A stretch of DNA of 64,000 bases from positions 73,363-137,362 of the forward strand of contig VTEF01000008.1 in the NCBI GenBank assembly GCA_008180335.1, given 5' to 3'. How positions within the stretch are numbered: position 1 is the stretch's first letter; every line of letters starts with the position of its first letter. Shown piece by piece: positions 43,580 through 52,392 of the stretch. The notes beneath the pieces were generated by a model. The model worked only from the letters and a program-made list of their open reading frames with translations. It was not told where the DNA came from and ran no database searches. A program made the translations under genes and the position numbers. Source of the stretch: Priestia megaterium (GTDB taxonomy: Bacteria; Bacillota; Bacilli; Bacillales; Bacillaceae_H).

Positions 43580-44419
43580 TTATGCTTTTGAAAGTTCTAA
43601 AAATCCTTCTCCAAATACATCACGCACGTCATGAATTGCAATAAACGCTTGAGGATCTGTTGATTTGACGATTCTTTTTAGCTTCACTACTTCTTGTTTG
43701 CTTATGACGATATAAAGAATGTCCTTGGACGTTTTTGTATAGTAACCGTGACCAGAAAAAACAGTTACTCCTCGGTCCATCCGCACATTTACTTGTTCGG
43801 CAATTTCATCTGGATGATTTGAGATAATCGTGACTGCTTTTTTCGGATTAAGACCTTCAATAATGAATTCCATTACCTTTGTTCCGATATAAAGCATAAT
43901 AATCGTCAGCATCAGGCGCTCTGTTCCGATAATAAAATAAGAAGAAAATGCAACAATTAAATCAAAAAACAACAGGCCATAGCTGATGCTCCAGCCAAGA
44001 TATTTATTCGTAATTCGTGCAAGAATCGTTGTACCTGCAGTCGTACCGCCCACTCGAATAATTAAACCAATCCCAACACCTGCTAACACACCGCCGAAAA
44101 TCGCATTCACCATCATTTCATCAGATGTAATGCGCCATGTGTGCGTTAAATGAAGGAAAAGCGAATGGAATGAAACCGCAATAATCGTATAGATAATCGT
44201 CGTTTTGTTTAAAAATTTGTAACCGACGATCAATAAAATTCCGTTAAACAGTAAGCTAACAAGACCCGGGGACCATCCAAACAGGTAATACAAAATAATC
44301 GTAATTCCCGTAACCCCGCCCTCACCGAACTCGTTTGGAATTACAAATAGATTAATAGCAAGCGCAAAAATAAGAGCACCGAATACAATAAAAAGAATAT
44401 CTACTATACTTTTTTTCAT
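43580..44419 (-). CDS. YitT-family membrane protein (DUF161/DUF2179)
   Basis: A 279-residue protein with five or six membrane helices in the first ~190 residues (VDILFIVFGALIFALAINLF; GGVTGITIILYYLFG repeat motifs of DUF161), and a cytoplasmic DUF2179 domain (~215-275; GVTVFSGHGYYTKTSKDILY) of ferredoxin-like fold. These proteins are common in Firmicutes, with unclear transport roles. Confidence 0.9.
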   Translation of the reverse strand: MKKSIVDILFIVFGALIFALAINLFVIPNEFGEGGVTGITIILYYLFGWSPGLVSLLFNGILLIVGYKFLNKTTIIYTIIAVSFHSLFLHLTHTWRITSDEMMVNAIFGGVLAGVGIGLIIRVGGTTAGTTILARITNKYLGWSISYGLLFFDLIVAFSSYFIIGTERLMLTIIMLYIGTKVMEFIIEGLNPKKAVTIISNHPDEIAEQVNVRMDRGVTVFSGHGYYTKTSKDILYIVISKQEVVKLKRIVKSTDPQAFIAIHDVRDVFGEGFLELSKA

Positions 44420-44556
44420 GAAACAATTACCTTCTCTCTATGTCATTCTCTATCTACACTATACGGACCCATTACATGAATAGCAACACTGTTTTTGTAA
44501 TGATCGCGTGAATTTTTTAGAAGGATCTATTAAGACATAAAAGGTTGAATAATCAA

Positions 44557-44607
44557 AAAACAGTGAATCTATCACCCTCCAAAGGAATGTCATAGATTCA
44601 CTGTTTT
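44557..44607 (-). terminator. terminator after sodium/solute symporter
   Basis: AAAACAGTGAATCTAT and ATAGATTCACTGTTTT, 16-bp perfect stem. Confidence 0.92.
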
Positions 44608-44630
44608 CTTTAATAATCGTTACATCACTT

Positions 44631-46022
44631 TTACTTCACTTGCTCAGAAATTGTTTTCGTTTTTGGGATAAAAGCAAACCCGATCATCACAGCAATGCTG
44701 CTTGCAATTCCATATAAGATAGGCGTCGTCGATGTAAGTCCTTCTATCGCTAGTCCACCAATGACAACGACTGTGCTAATTGCAATGGCATATACGCCTG
44801 CTTTAGGATGTATGTTTTTCCAAAAAAGAGCTGCTACAAACGGAACAAAGATTGCCCCTGACAAGATTGCATACGCAACATCTAATGCGATTAACACGTC
44901 TTGTATCCAAAGCGCAAACACAATCGCAAGCACTCCGACTGCTAGTGTAATAAGCCGATTAGTGAGCAAGTATTTTCGTTCAGACATATCTTTTAGCCAT
45001 AACTTTTTAATCAAGTCATTGCTGATCAGCGTAGATGACGCAAGCAGTGTACCTGAAGCCGTTGACATTAATGCTGAACATACGCCTGCAAGCACAATTC
45101 CTAATAACCCGGGCGGAAGGATTTGAACCGCAAGTGTAGCAAAGACATTTTGCGAACTTTCTCCATTTGGCAGCAGCAAAAATGCACACATGCCGATCAC
45201 GCTTGCAGCAATCGCATAAGCAATACTATAAAAACCGGCAAGGATCGATCCGTTTCTAGCAATTTTCTCTGTTCGAGCTGTAAACACACGCTGCCAAATA
45301 TCTTGAGACACAGCCATTCCTAGTGTATAAAGAAGGAAATACTGGAAAATTTGAGCGTATCCAATCGATGATAAATCAAAATGAGATGTTGGTAATTGTG
45401 CCGTTAGTTCCTTCAACCCTCCTACTTCAGAAACACTGATTGGAAGCATGAAGAAAAAGATCGCAACCGTCATGACGACAAATTGAATGATATCTGTTAC
45501 CGTTACACTCCACATACCGCCTAAAATTGTATAGAATAAAACAACAAAGCCACCCACCAGCATCGATGCTGTCACACTCCAGCCCAATAAAGCATGAATA
45601 ATCGTACCAATTCCGATTACCTGCGTCACAGACACCATTAACGTGTAAATAGCAGCAACAATTGCACTAATCACTTGTGCTTCTGAATTGTAGCGTTTCC
45701 CTAAAAGTTCACTAATGGTCGTTACTTTTAATGAAGAAATGCGCTTAATAAAAATCGTTCCTAAGCCAATAATCCCCAAACCGATCATTGTTACAAACCA
45801 AACACCTGAAATTCCGTTTTCATATCCTAGCTGCGCCGTTCCAATTGTAGAAGCACCGCCTAGAATTACTGCTGACAAACAACCTAGATACATAAACATT
45901 CCTAAATTTCGTCCGGCAAGCATATATTCCTCAGAAGACTTTGCTTTTAAAGAACCTACAATACCAGCAATGATTAACACTCCAAAATAAGCAAGCATAA
46001 CTGTTACGTCTAATCCGCTCAT
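44631..46022 (-). CDS. sodium:solute symporter
   Basis: A 463-residue SSS-family transporter (PutP/PanF type) with ~13 membrane helices and motifs SSEEYMLAGRNLGMFMYLG and GVCSALMSTASGTLLASST. ATG 46022 follows GAGGAGG; an in-frame start 15 nt upstream lacks one. It is downstream of the class III aminotransferase and likely shares its sigma-54 transcript, so it may import the amine or amino acid used by that enzyme. Confidence 0.88.
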   Translation of the reverse strand: MSGLDVTVMLAYFGVLIIAGIVGSLKAKSSEEYMLAGRNLGMFMYLGCLSAVILGGASTIGTAQLGYENGISGVWFVTMIGLGIIGLGTIFIKRISSLKVTTISELLGKRYNSEAQVISAIVAAIYTLMVSVTQVIGIGTIIHALLGWSVTASMLVGGFVVLFYTILGGMWSVTVTDIIQFVVMTVAIFFFMLPISVSEVGGLKELTAQLPTSHFDLSSIGYAQIFQYFLLYTLGMAVSQDIWQRVFTARTEKIARNGSILAGFYSIAYAIAASVIGMCAFLLLPNGESSQNVFATLAVQILPPGLLGIVLAGVCSALMSTASGTLLASSTLISNDLIKKLWLKDMSERKYLLTNRLITLAVGVLAIVFALWIQDVLIALDVAYAILSGAIFVPFVAALFWKNIHPKAGVYAIAISTVVVIGGLAIEGLTSTTPILYGIASSIAVMIGFAFIPKTKTISEQVK

Positions 46023-46071
46023 GAGTTTCCTCCTCAAATGAAATAAAGTGAAATCTCAATCAGCAGAGATG

Positions 46072-46169
46072 TTCATCCCCACTGATTGTTAGTTGACCTA
46101 ATCGGGTTTTAACAGGCTGTATCCTCTATCACCTTGAAGCGAGGTTACTGCTCATTAACACGGGATAAA
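46072..46169 (-). repeat. structured repeat element, copy 1
   Basis: On the minus strand it starts TTTATCCCG and ends GGGGATGAA; the ends pair over 8 bp. Inside lie CCTCGCTTCAAG...GAGG and GCCTGTTAAA...TAGG, then CAACTAACAATCAGT. Copy 2 at 47666-47777 follows the same plan. Located ~50 nt before the symporter start. Confidence 0.7.
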
Positions 46170-46266
46170 TACCGTACTTCACTTTCCATCTTGTTCTTTC
46201 TTGATGCCTTGCTCCTCAGCCTTCTCGTGCCTTAAATCAACATTTAACAGTTTGATAGCTATTGCC

Positions 46267-47607
46267 TTATACACTTGTCACACTATGCAGCGGGGGATTG
46301 GAGGTATGGTTAAATTGTGCTAAAACCTCATCTAGCACTTGGATACCTGCATCAATCTCTTCTTGATTAACAGTTAATGGCGGAATCATTCGAATCACTT
46401 CTCCACTATTGCCGCATAAATAAAACAGCACGCCTTTTTGCAAACATTGATCAAGAATGTCCAACAGCAATTTGCCATCTGGCTTCTTTGTTTCTGGATT
46501 AATGATTTCAATTCCAATCATTAATCCGATGGAACGGACGCTTCCTATCACCGGATGCTTCTCTTGAAGCCCTTTTAATTTGCTTGCAGCGTATGTGCCC
46601 ATTTTGCTGGAGTTTTCAATTAACTTCTCTTCTTTTAATACTTCAAGTGTTGCTAATGCAGCTGAGCAAGCGATCGGGTTTCCTCCAAATGTCGTACCAT
46701 GACTGCCGATTGGCCATTTGTCCATTAATTCTTTTGAAGCAACGGTTGCACTTAGCGGCAATCCTGAAGCAATTCCTTTTGCAATCGCCATAATGTCAGG
46801 CGTTACATCAAATGCTTGAGCGGCAAACCAATGACCTGTTCGTCCAAATCCAGTTTGAACTTCATCAAAAATAAGCAAAATACCATGTCGGTCACAAATC
46901 TCTCTTATCTTCTTTAGCCATCCTTTTGGAGGAATTACATATCCTCCCTCCCCTAAAACAGGCTCGATAATCATGCAAGCCACTTCTTCAGGTGTTACCT
47001 GATGATTGAAAAGGCTTTCAAAATCTTTTTCCAGCTTTTTAATGCAGTATTCTTCTGCATCTTGGTCACTTGGACACTCTGATGTGTTTGCATAAGGAAC
47101 TTGATACACAAGTCCTGTCGGCTGCAGAAACTTACGGTATTTGCTTTTTGACGTTGTCACGCTTAATGCTCCAAGCGAACGTCCATGAAAACATCCCGTA
47201 AATGAAATCACATAAGGTCTTCTCGTGACGTGTTTGGCTAATTTAATCGCACCTTCAATTGCTTCTGTTCCGCTATTAGCGAAGAAAAAGCAGTCCAGTC
47301 CTTTTGGAAGAACCGTTTTTAACTCTTTTGCCAATTTTAAAATCGATTCATACATAATGACCCCGGATGGCCCGTGCATCAAATAATCAACTGCATCTTT
47401 AATCGCCTCTACAACCTTCGGATGACGATGACCTGTATTTGCTGTTGCGATTCCTGAAGTAAAATCCAAATATTTTTTTCCATCTAATCCGTAATAATAA
47501 CAACCTTCTGCTTTTACAACCGGCAGATTGGGATGATCTTTTGCCATGCTTGGAGCGAGTAAATCTGATAATTCTGTCATTAAGCTTGATAATTGTGTTT
47601 GTGTCAT
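46267..47607 (-). CDS. gabT: class III aminotransferase (4-aminobutyrate aminotransferase-like)
   Basis: A 446-residue PLP enzyme transferring an amino group from a terminal amine such as GABA. It has [17 protein letters not shown] (~112), SFTGCFHGR (~142), [15 protein letters not shown] (~243) and Schiff-base Lys in [14 protein letters not shown] (~275). ATG 47607 follows AAGGAGA. A sigma-54 promoter 200 nt upstream and the adjacent sigma-54 activator indicate inducible amine catabolism. No succinate-semialdehyde dehydrogenase is nearby, so other omega-amino acids are possible. Confidence 0.85.
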   Translation of the reverse strand: MTQTQLSSLMTELSDLLAPSMAKDHPNLPVVKAEGCYYYGLDGKKYLDFTSGIATANTGHRHPKVVEAIKDAVDYLMHGPSGVIMYESILKLAKELKTVLPKGLDCFFFANSGTEAIEGAIKLAKHVTRRPYVISFTGCFHGRSLGALSVTTSKSKYRKFLQPTGLVYQVPYANTSECPSDQDAEEYCIKKLEKDFESLFNHQVTPEEVACMIIEPVLGEGGYVIPPKGWLKKIREICDRHGILLIFDEVQTGFGRTGHWFAAQAFDVTPDIMAIAKGIASGLPLSATVASKELMDKWPIGSHGTTFGGNPIACSAALATLEVLKEEKLIENSSKMGTYAASKLKGLQEKHPVIGSVRSIGLMIGIEIINPETKKPDGKLLLDILDQCLQKGVLFYLCGNSGEVIRMIPPLTVNQEEIDAGIQVLDEVLAQFNHTSNPPLHSVTSV

Positions 47608-47665
47608 CTGGCATTCTCCTTACATTTTGAGTTAGATAAAGCAAAGCTTTCATCAGTGAATTTTC

Positions 47666-47777
47666 TTTATCTCCTACTGATAGTTAGCTGAACCCCCCTG
47701 ATCTTTACAGGCAGTCATCCTCCACCTTCTTTTTAAAAATCTTGAAGCGGAGATTTATGCCATAAGAGCGGGATAAA
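47666..47777 (-). repeat. structured repeat element, copy 2
   Basis: Minus strand starts TTTATCCCGC and ends GGAGATAAA. It keeps CTCCGCTTCAAG...GGAG, where the stem differs from copy 1 (CCTC/GAGG) yet still pairs, plus CCTGTAAAGATCAGG and CAGCTAACTATCAGT. It lies in the transcribed leader between the sigma-54 promoter and gabT. Confidence 0.7.
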
Positions 47778-47803
47778 CAAAAATTGTTTTCTACTCTACT
47801 AAC

Positions 47804-47821
47804 ATGCAAGAAGTATGCCAA
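47804..47821 (-). promoter_or_regulatory. sigma-54 (SigL) promoter of gabT operon
   Basis: Minus strand TTGGCATACTTCTTGCAT matches the -24/-12 consensus TGGCAY-N5-TTGCW exactly. It lies directly after the activator gene and ~197 nt before gabT. Confidence 0.88.
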
Positions 47822-47822
47822 C

Positions 47823-49196
47823 TTAAAGAATCTGATATTTTTTCAGTTTTCGCACAACAGATGACTGACTGATTCCTAAAGCCTGTCCAATTTCAGTTGT
47901 TGTTTTATATTGTTGTTTTGCTTTTATAAGCATTTCTTTCTCGACTATTTCAATTGCTTCATTCAGCGTCACATTATTTTTCTCTGAATCTAGATTAAAT
48001 GATTGCTGTTTTCTTAATGAATAAGGCAGATGTTCATTCGTAATAAGCGTTGTCGGAGAAATCACGACTGCGTGCTCAATCGCATTAATTAACTCGCGGA
48101 CATTTCCTCTCCATTTATGGGTTAAGAGCGTATGGATAACAGCTTTATCAAGCTCCCTTTTGCGATTATATTTTGTTTCAAACTGTTGTACAAAGTGCAT
48201 AATAAGCGGAAAAATGTCTTCTGTCCGTTCACGAAGAGGCGGGATTGTCATTGGCACAACACTTAAACGAAAATAAAGATCTTCTCTAAATTCTTTTTCT
48301 TCGACTGCTTGCTCTAAGTTTTTATTTGTCGCTGTAATCAGCCTGAAATTAACAGTTTTGGGCTTTCGTCCACCGACTCGGTAAAACTGTTTTTCCTGGA
48401 TTAATTTTAAAATTTTCACTTGATGAGCAAGCGACAGTTCGCCGATTTCATCTAAAAATAATGTCCCTCCATCAGCCAGCTCTACTAAGCCGACCTTGCC
48501 ATTTTTTGAAGCTCCGGTAAATGCGCCTGCTTCATAGCCAAAAAATTCTGCTTCAAATAAATGATCAGGAATAGCTCCGCAGTTCACTTCAATAAACGGC
48601 TGCTCGCTCCTTGGGCTTTTATGATGGATAAATTTCGCTAAGTGCGTCTTTCCTACCCCCGATTCACCAAGAATCAAAATGTTAACATCGACACTTGAGA
48701 CATGGATTGCTTTCGTGAGAATATGCCTCATTTTCTCGCTGTTTGAAACCCAGCCTTCTGTAACTAAATTTTTATTTCGCAGCAGCTCTAATTCCGTTTT
48801 TACCCGTTGCATCTCATCTTCCATGACATCGAGGTATTTTTTCATTTCCATTAATTCCGTGACGTCATGAGAATAGCTGACAATCCGCTTTATATCGCCA
48901 TTTGAATCCTTGACTGGAATCCCTGTTACTAATATTTTTTTTCCATGTTTTGTTGTTTGAACGACAGTCACTTTTTTCTTTGCTTCTAAAATAATCGGCG
49001 TGACTGTAGGTGTGAATACTCCTTGCTGTTCGAGTTCATAAACAGATTTTCCGATTAATTCTTCTGCTTTCATTTCATAAATATCACCCGTACCTTCACT
49101 CACACGCACAATGATTCCTTCTTGATTCGTCACAAGCAAGTCATCTTTTAACGAATTAAGAATCGATTCATCTTCGTTCCACTGCAAATTCTTCAA
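47823..49196 (-). CDS. sigma-54-dependent transcriptional activator (PAS-AAA-Fis)
   Basis: About 457 residues: PAS domain (~10-110; TNQEGIIVRVSEGTG), sigma-54 interaction AAA+ domain (~150-380) with Walker A GESGVGKTH, the sigma-54 contact loop GAFTGA and Walker B LADGGTLFLDE, and a C-terminal Fis-type HTH (IGQALGISQSSVVRKLKKY). TTG 49196 lies eight bases after AAGGGG; GTG 49205 is too near. It most likely activates the promoter at 47804-47821 in response to a PAS-bound ligand. Confidence 0.92.
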   Translation of the reverse strand: MKNLQWNEDESILNSLKDDLLVTNQEGIIVRVSEGTGDIYEMKAEELIGKSVYELEQQGVFTPTVTPIILEAKKKVTVVQTTKHGKKILVTGIPVKDSNGDIKRIVSYSHDVTELMEMKKYLDVMEDEMQRVKTELELLRNKNLVTEGWVSNSEKMRHILTKAIHVSSVDVNILILGESGVGKTHLAKFIHHKSPRSEQPFIEVNCGAIPDHLFEAEFFGYEAGAFTGASKNGKVGLVELADGGTLFLDEIGELSLAHQVKILKLIQEKQFYRVGGRKPKTVNFRLITATNKNLEQAVEEKEFREDLYFRLSVVPMTIPPLRERTEDIFPLIMHFVQQFETKYNRKRELDKAVIHTLLTHKWRGNVRELINAIEHAVVISPTTLITNEHLPYSLRKQQSFNLDSEKNNVTLNEAIEIVEKEMLIKAKQQYKTTTEIGQALGISQSSVVRKLKKYQIL

Positions 49197-49242
49197 TGCT
49201 CTCACCCCTTCTTGTCTTCTATGTCATTTTTGAATAGCATTC

Positions 49243-49280
49243 TTATTCAAAAATGAATAATTTTATTCAATTTTGAATAA
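49243..49280. promoter_or_regulatory. two 18-bp palindromes upstream of the activator gene
   Basis: TTATTCAAAAATGAATAA (49243-49260) and TTATTCAATTTTGAATAA (49263-49280): same half-sites, 20-bp centre spacing, two helical turns apart. Probable operator for autoregulation, or an enhancer. Confidence 0.6.
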
Positions 49281-49390
49281 TTTATTTTTTAAAAAATATC
49301 ATACACATGAAAATCTCACAAGTGTTTATTTACGTTAATTTCATTGAAAAAGCTAGGTACGCAGAAAAACATGTGCTTTTGAAAATAAAC

Positions 49391-49415
49391 AAGGACTACA
49401 CAACGTGCAGCCCTT
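49391..49415 (-). terminator. terminator after nucleoside hydrolase gene
   Basis: Minus strand AAGG.CT.CAC, loop GTT, GTG.AG.CCTT, then TTTATTTT. Interrupted 11-bp stem. Confidence 0.6.
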
Positions 49416-49421
49416 TATTAG

Positions 49422-50366
49422 TTAGACAATCTTTTTTGCTAATTCTGTAATATAGGTGAAGAACTCTTCAGCATTCACATCATAAACAACATCTACAGGA
49501 CGTCCATTCTCTGAAATATATGTTCGGCCTTGACGAGGTGTTTCTGTATAAACGGAACTGTTCACGGTTTTCATTTTGACAAGGTCAGGGTTTCCTGCAC
49601 AAGCTGTCGTTAAGACATCCCATAAGTAATAAGTAGAATTTGTTTCAAAATGAACAAGCGGCGGGCATGCTGCATAACATTGTCCAACGAAGTCAACGCC
49701 TGTGAATCTTCTTAAAGAAGCCCAGTCATTTCGAACGTTGATCGTAAGAGGCACTTGGTTCGTACTCTCTAGTGCTACCATTTCAATATGCAGATTACTC
49801 TTCCATACTCTCGCTACTGCCTCTGGGTCCCAAAATGCATTCCATTCAGCCGTTCCATCATGCTCTGGCTCTTGAACATTTCCTATTTCTTGGAACGTTC
49901 CTCCCATCCAGATGAGCTTTTCAATTTTCTCTTCAATATCAGGAGCTTCATCTAAAGCTCGCGCAAGATCGGTTAAAGGACCGGTAAAAAGCAGCGTTGT
50001 AGAATCCGATTGCTCACGGATTTTTTGGATCATATGCTGATGAGCAGGAAGTTCGCTAACAGGAGCGTCCATTTTACCAGCTTCATTCAAAATAGGAAGT
50101 GCATCGACATAAAAAGTGTGCATTCTCCATTCCTTTGGAAACGGGTATAAACCTCTTGAATTTGATCGGGCCACTTCGACTGAAGCTTTTCCAAAACGAT
50201 CAATAATTTTTCTGCTAGCGCTAATCCCTGGTTCTAGATAGCCATCGGCTGGTATAACAGAAACCCCTGTGAGCTCTACATCTTCCATTTGCAATAAAAG
50301 AAAAAGCGATACAAGATCATCAATCCCAGCATCATGATTAAAATAGATTTTTTTACTCATCATCAC
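49422..50366 (-). CDS. inosine/uridine-type nucleoside hydrolase
   Basis: A ~314-residue hydrolase that cleaves the N-glycosidic bond of ribonucleosides. It has the N-terminal metal motif FNHDAGIDDLVS (a variant of DxDxxxDD), LLFTGPLTDLARAL (~118) and WNAFWDPEAVARV (~175, Asn and Asp ligands). ATG 50366 is seven bases after AAAGGAG; neighbouring in-frame starts are possible. The first Asp of the usual DTDPG motif is replaced by Asn (NHDAG), so metal binding may differ. Confidence 0.85.
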   Translation of the reverse strand: MMMSKKIYFNHDAGIDDLVSLFLLLQMEDVELTGVSVIPADGYLEPGISASRKIIDRFGKASVEVARSNSRGLYPFPKEWRMHTFYVDALPILNEAGKMDAPVSELPAHQHMIQKIREQSDSTTLLFTGPLTDLARALDEAPDIEEKIEKLIWMGGTFQEIGNVQEPEHDGTAEWNAFWDPEAVARVWKSNLHIEMVALESTNQVPLTINVRNDWASLRRFTGVDFVGQCYAACPPLVHFETNSTYYLWDVLTTACAGNPDLVKMKTVNSSVYTETPRQGRTYISENGRPVDVVYDVNAEEFFTYITELAKKIV

Positions 50367-50419
50367 CAAACTCCTTTTGTTTAAAAATAGATTATTAAAT
50401 TTCTTTATAAAAATAAAAA

Positions 50420-50458
50420 ACTGCGAAAAATATGCTAAAAAAGCATATTTTTCGCAGT
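50420..50458 (-). terminator. terminator, 17-bp perfect AT-rich stem
   Basis: ACTGCGAAAAATATGCT, loop AAAAA, AGCATATTTTTCGCAGT. On the minus strand TTTTTATTTTTAT follows. It would end transcripts from 50.7-52.1 kb. Confidence 0.8.
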
Positions 50459-50671
50459 AAGAAATTTACGGTTTCTATGTATAAGCCCCTAAACCAATTA
50501 TTAAGGATATACGAAAAATAATAAAAAATAGTAGAATATGATAAAAATCAACTATCATTTATTTTATGTTTGTACAGATAAATAAGTATAGTTAGAATTT
50601 TATCCGAAAAATATAAAATGCACAACTATTTTCTTAAATTTTACAAGATTCAAAGTCTATTCAGTTTTCAC

Positions 50672-51727
50672 CTACATGCCTTTACGCTCAAATGACTTTT
50701 TATAAAACTGCATACCTCGTTCAAGTACAGATAACTCATTGTGCACCCGCGGCCTTAAACAAGAAAGAAGGGATAGAATAATCGTAAAAGCCTCTAAGAG
50801 AACTGCATACATGATAATGTACTCACCTCCCTCTCCTACCATATTCGATGCATCAACCCATAGAATTAAGGCAGTCACAACAATAAACGCATTGCACATT
50901 AAAAAGCAGTGCCAGCCCCGCTTCCACGAGAAACGTTTCAGTATCTTATCAGGATCTTTTGCTTTTGGTTCTGGTAAGCGTTCATACGGCGTATCAAAAA
51001 AACGTTTCATATCAGAAGCTACTTTTGTGAAAAAGTCGCTTCCGCTTACAGTATCAAAGCGATATTCATCTTCTTCTGCTTTCATGTCTGCAAGCCAAAT
51101 ATAGTCTTTGTTTAACACGAAAAATTGGGGCTCTTGTACCGCTTCTCCTTTTTCGGCTAAGACGATAACAAAGTTAAGCGTTTCGCCATGCTGCTTCATA
51201 TCTGCTGCAAACGTGATGAACTCTGTTTGCTCATTTGACTGCTTTGCTTCTAGTTCTTCCATATGATGGATTTGATGATACCGAGTTTCATCCATCATTA
51301 ATGTATAACCAGGGTGAGTTGCTGCATCTTTCATTTCATAAAATGTTTCTAAAAGAGGAAAGTAACTTTGTGATTTTTCATGGATGGTAAACAGCGCTTT
51401 TTCGTCTTTAATGAGCTGCACCAGAATGCGCTTATCATCAACATCGTGCAGCGTTAGCAATTGCTCTGTTCGATTGTTTGTCAGTATGTATTTCCGCTGT
51501 GCTTTGACATAGTCACTGACTAAACATTCGATTTCGTCTGTTACATAAGTTCGGCTCGTCGGGTCAAAGTACGGGGTTTCTTTTAAAATCGCTTCTGGTT
51601 CATAAATGATTGATTGAATATTGTAAATTGGCAGCTCGTATTCTTTGCCCGTTCGCTTTGCAATGTCTTCATATCCACATAATAAAAGGGCCGCCATCAG
51701 CTCGGGCAGCGTCAGTTCAATATTCAC
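50672..51727 (-). CDS. unknown protein with two C-terminal membrane helices
   Basis: A 351-residue protein: ~270 cytosolic residues (MNIELTLPELMAALLLCGYE; SDFFTKVASDMKRFFDTPYE) then two helices (CFLMCNAFIVVTALILWV; YIIMYAVLLEAFTIILSLLS). No domain recognised with confidence; the N-terminal helix pattern vaguely recalls small secretion-system accessory proteins. Its ATG follows AAGGGAGATGA, 18 nt after the upstream membrane-protein gene. Confidence 0.7.
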   Translation of the reverse strand: MNIELTLPELMAALLLCGYEDIAKRTGKEYELPIYNIQSIIYEPEAILKETPYFDPTSRTYVTDEIECLVSDYVKAQRKYILTNNRTEQLLTLHDVDDKRILVQLIKDEKALFTIHEKSQSYFPLLETFYEMKDAATHPGYTLMMDETRYHQIHHMEELEAKQSNEQTEFITFAADMKQHGETLNFVIVLAEKGEAVQEPQFFVLNKDYIWLADMKAEEDEYRFDTVSGSDFFTKVASDMKRFFDTPYERLPEPKAKDPDKILKRFSWKRGWHCFLMCNAFIVVTALILWVDASNMVGEGGEYIIMYAVLLEAFTIILSLLSCLRPRVHNELSVLERGMQFYKKSFERKGM

Positions 51728-51745
51728 TTTTTCATCTCCCTTCCA

Positions 51746-52129
51746 TTAACCTTCATACATATTGACGCTTATAAGCACCCAGATAATAAATAGAAAAAAT
51801 GCAAAACCAGCGTTCATTAGTTTATTCATTAAAAACGGCAGTCGAATGAAGCGCTTCTGAACATAATAATTAACCCCTGTAAACGTCAATACATATCCCT
51901 TTATCAGCACTGTAATCAGATTCGTTGGTACGTCATAAATCATCTGTTCAAACCGGTTAATAACAAGCGGTTGAAAGAAAATTGCACCTATCGCATGAAT
52001 CAGATTCGCTGTAAATATCCCTACTATGACCGCCTGGATAAACGTCATATTGCCTGTGAAAAAGAGCGCACCTATAGAAAGAGCTGTGACTAACGTCATT
52101 GTCGAAAGAAATCCATCTCTCAGCCCCAT
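51746..52129 (-). CDS. unknown four-helix membrane protein
   Basis: A 127-residue protein with about three or four hydrophobic segments (LVTALSIGALFFTGNMTF; AVIVGIFTANLIHAIGAIF; AGFAFFLFIIWVLISVNM). It is first in a two-gene unit with 50672-51727. No family recognised. Confidence 0.7.
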   Translation of the reverse strand: MGLRDGFLSTMTLVTALSIGALFFTGNMTFIQAVIVGIFTANLIHAIGAIFFQPLVINRFEQMIYDVPTNLITVLIKGYVLTFTGVNYYVQKRFIRLPFLMNKLMNAGFAFFLFIIWVLISVNMYEG

Positions 52130-52340
52130 TTACCTATCACCTCATCTTTTTATCTCACTCATTTATTTGCTCGAACCATAAAAATTCTACATGTTACAAT
52201 GCATGAAATAAGTTGCTTATTACGATGTATCATCAACTTTTACCAGCAACTTATAAAACCCCCTTGATATTACCATATTTATACTATTAAAGTCATAAGG
52301 ATAACTAACTGAATCTTAAGACCTATCTAGGATGCTAAAT

Positions 52341-52376
52341 AAAAGAAGCAGATGGATGAACCATCTGCTTCTTTTG
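52341..52376 (-). terminator. terminator of eut operon
   Basis: AAAAGAAGCAGATGG, loop, CCATCTGCTTCTTTT; 17 nt past the mdh stop on the minus strand. Confidence 0.92.
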
Positions 52377-52392
52377 TACAGTCACTGCCGGC

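Noticed and set aside
46199-46235. Possible second sigma-54 promoter (GGCACGAGAAGGCT) before the symporter
   Set aside because: The -12 GC is not at the right distance, so the symporter is better explained by read-through from gabT.
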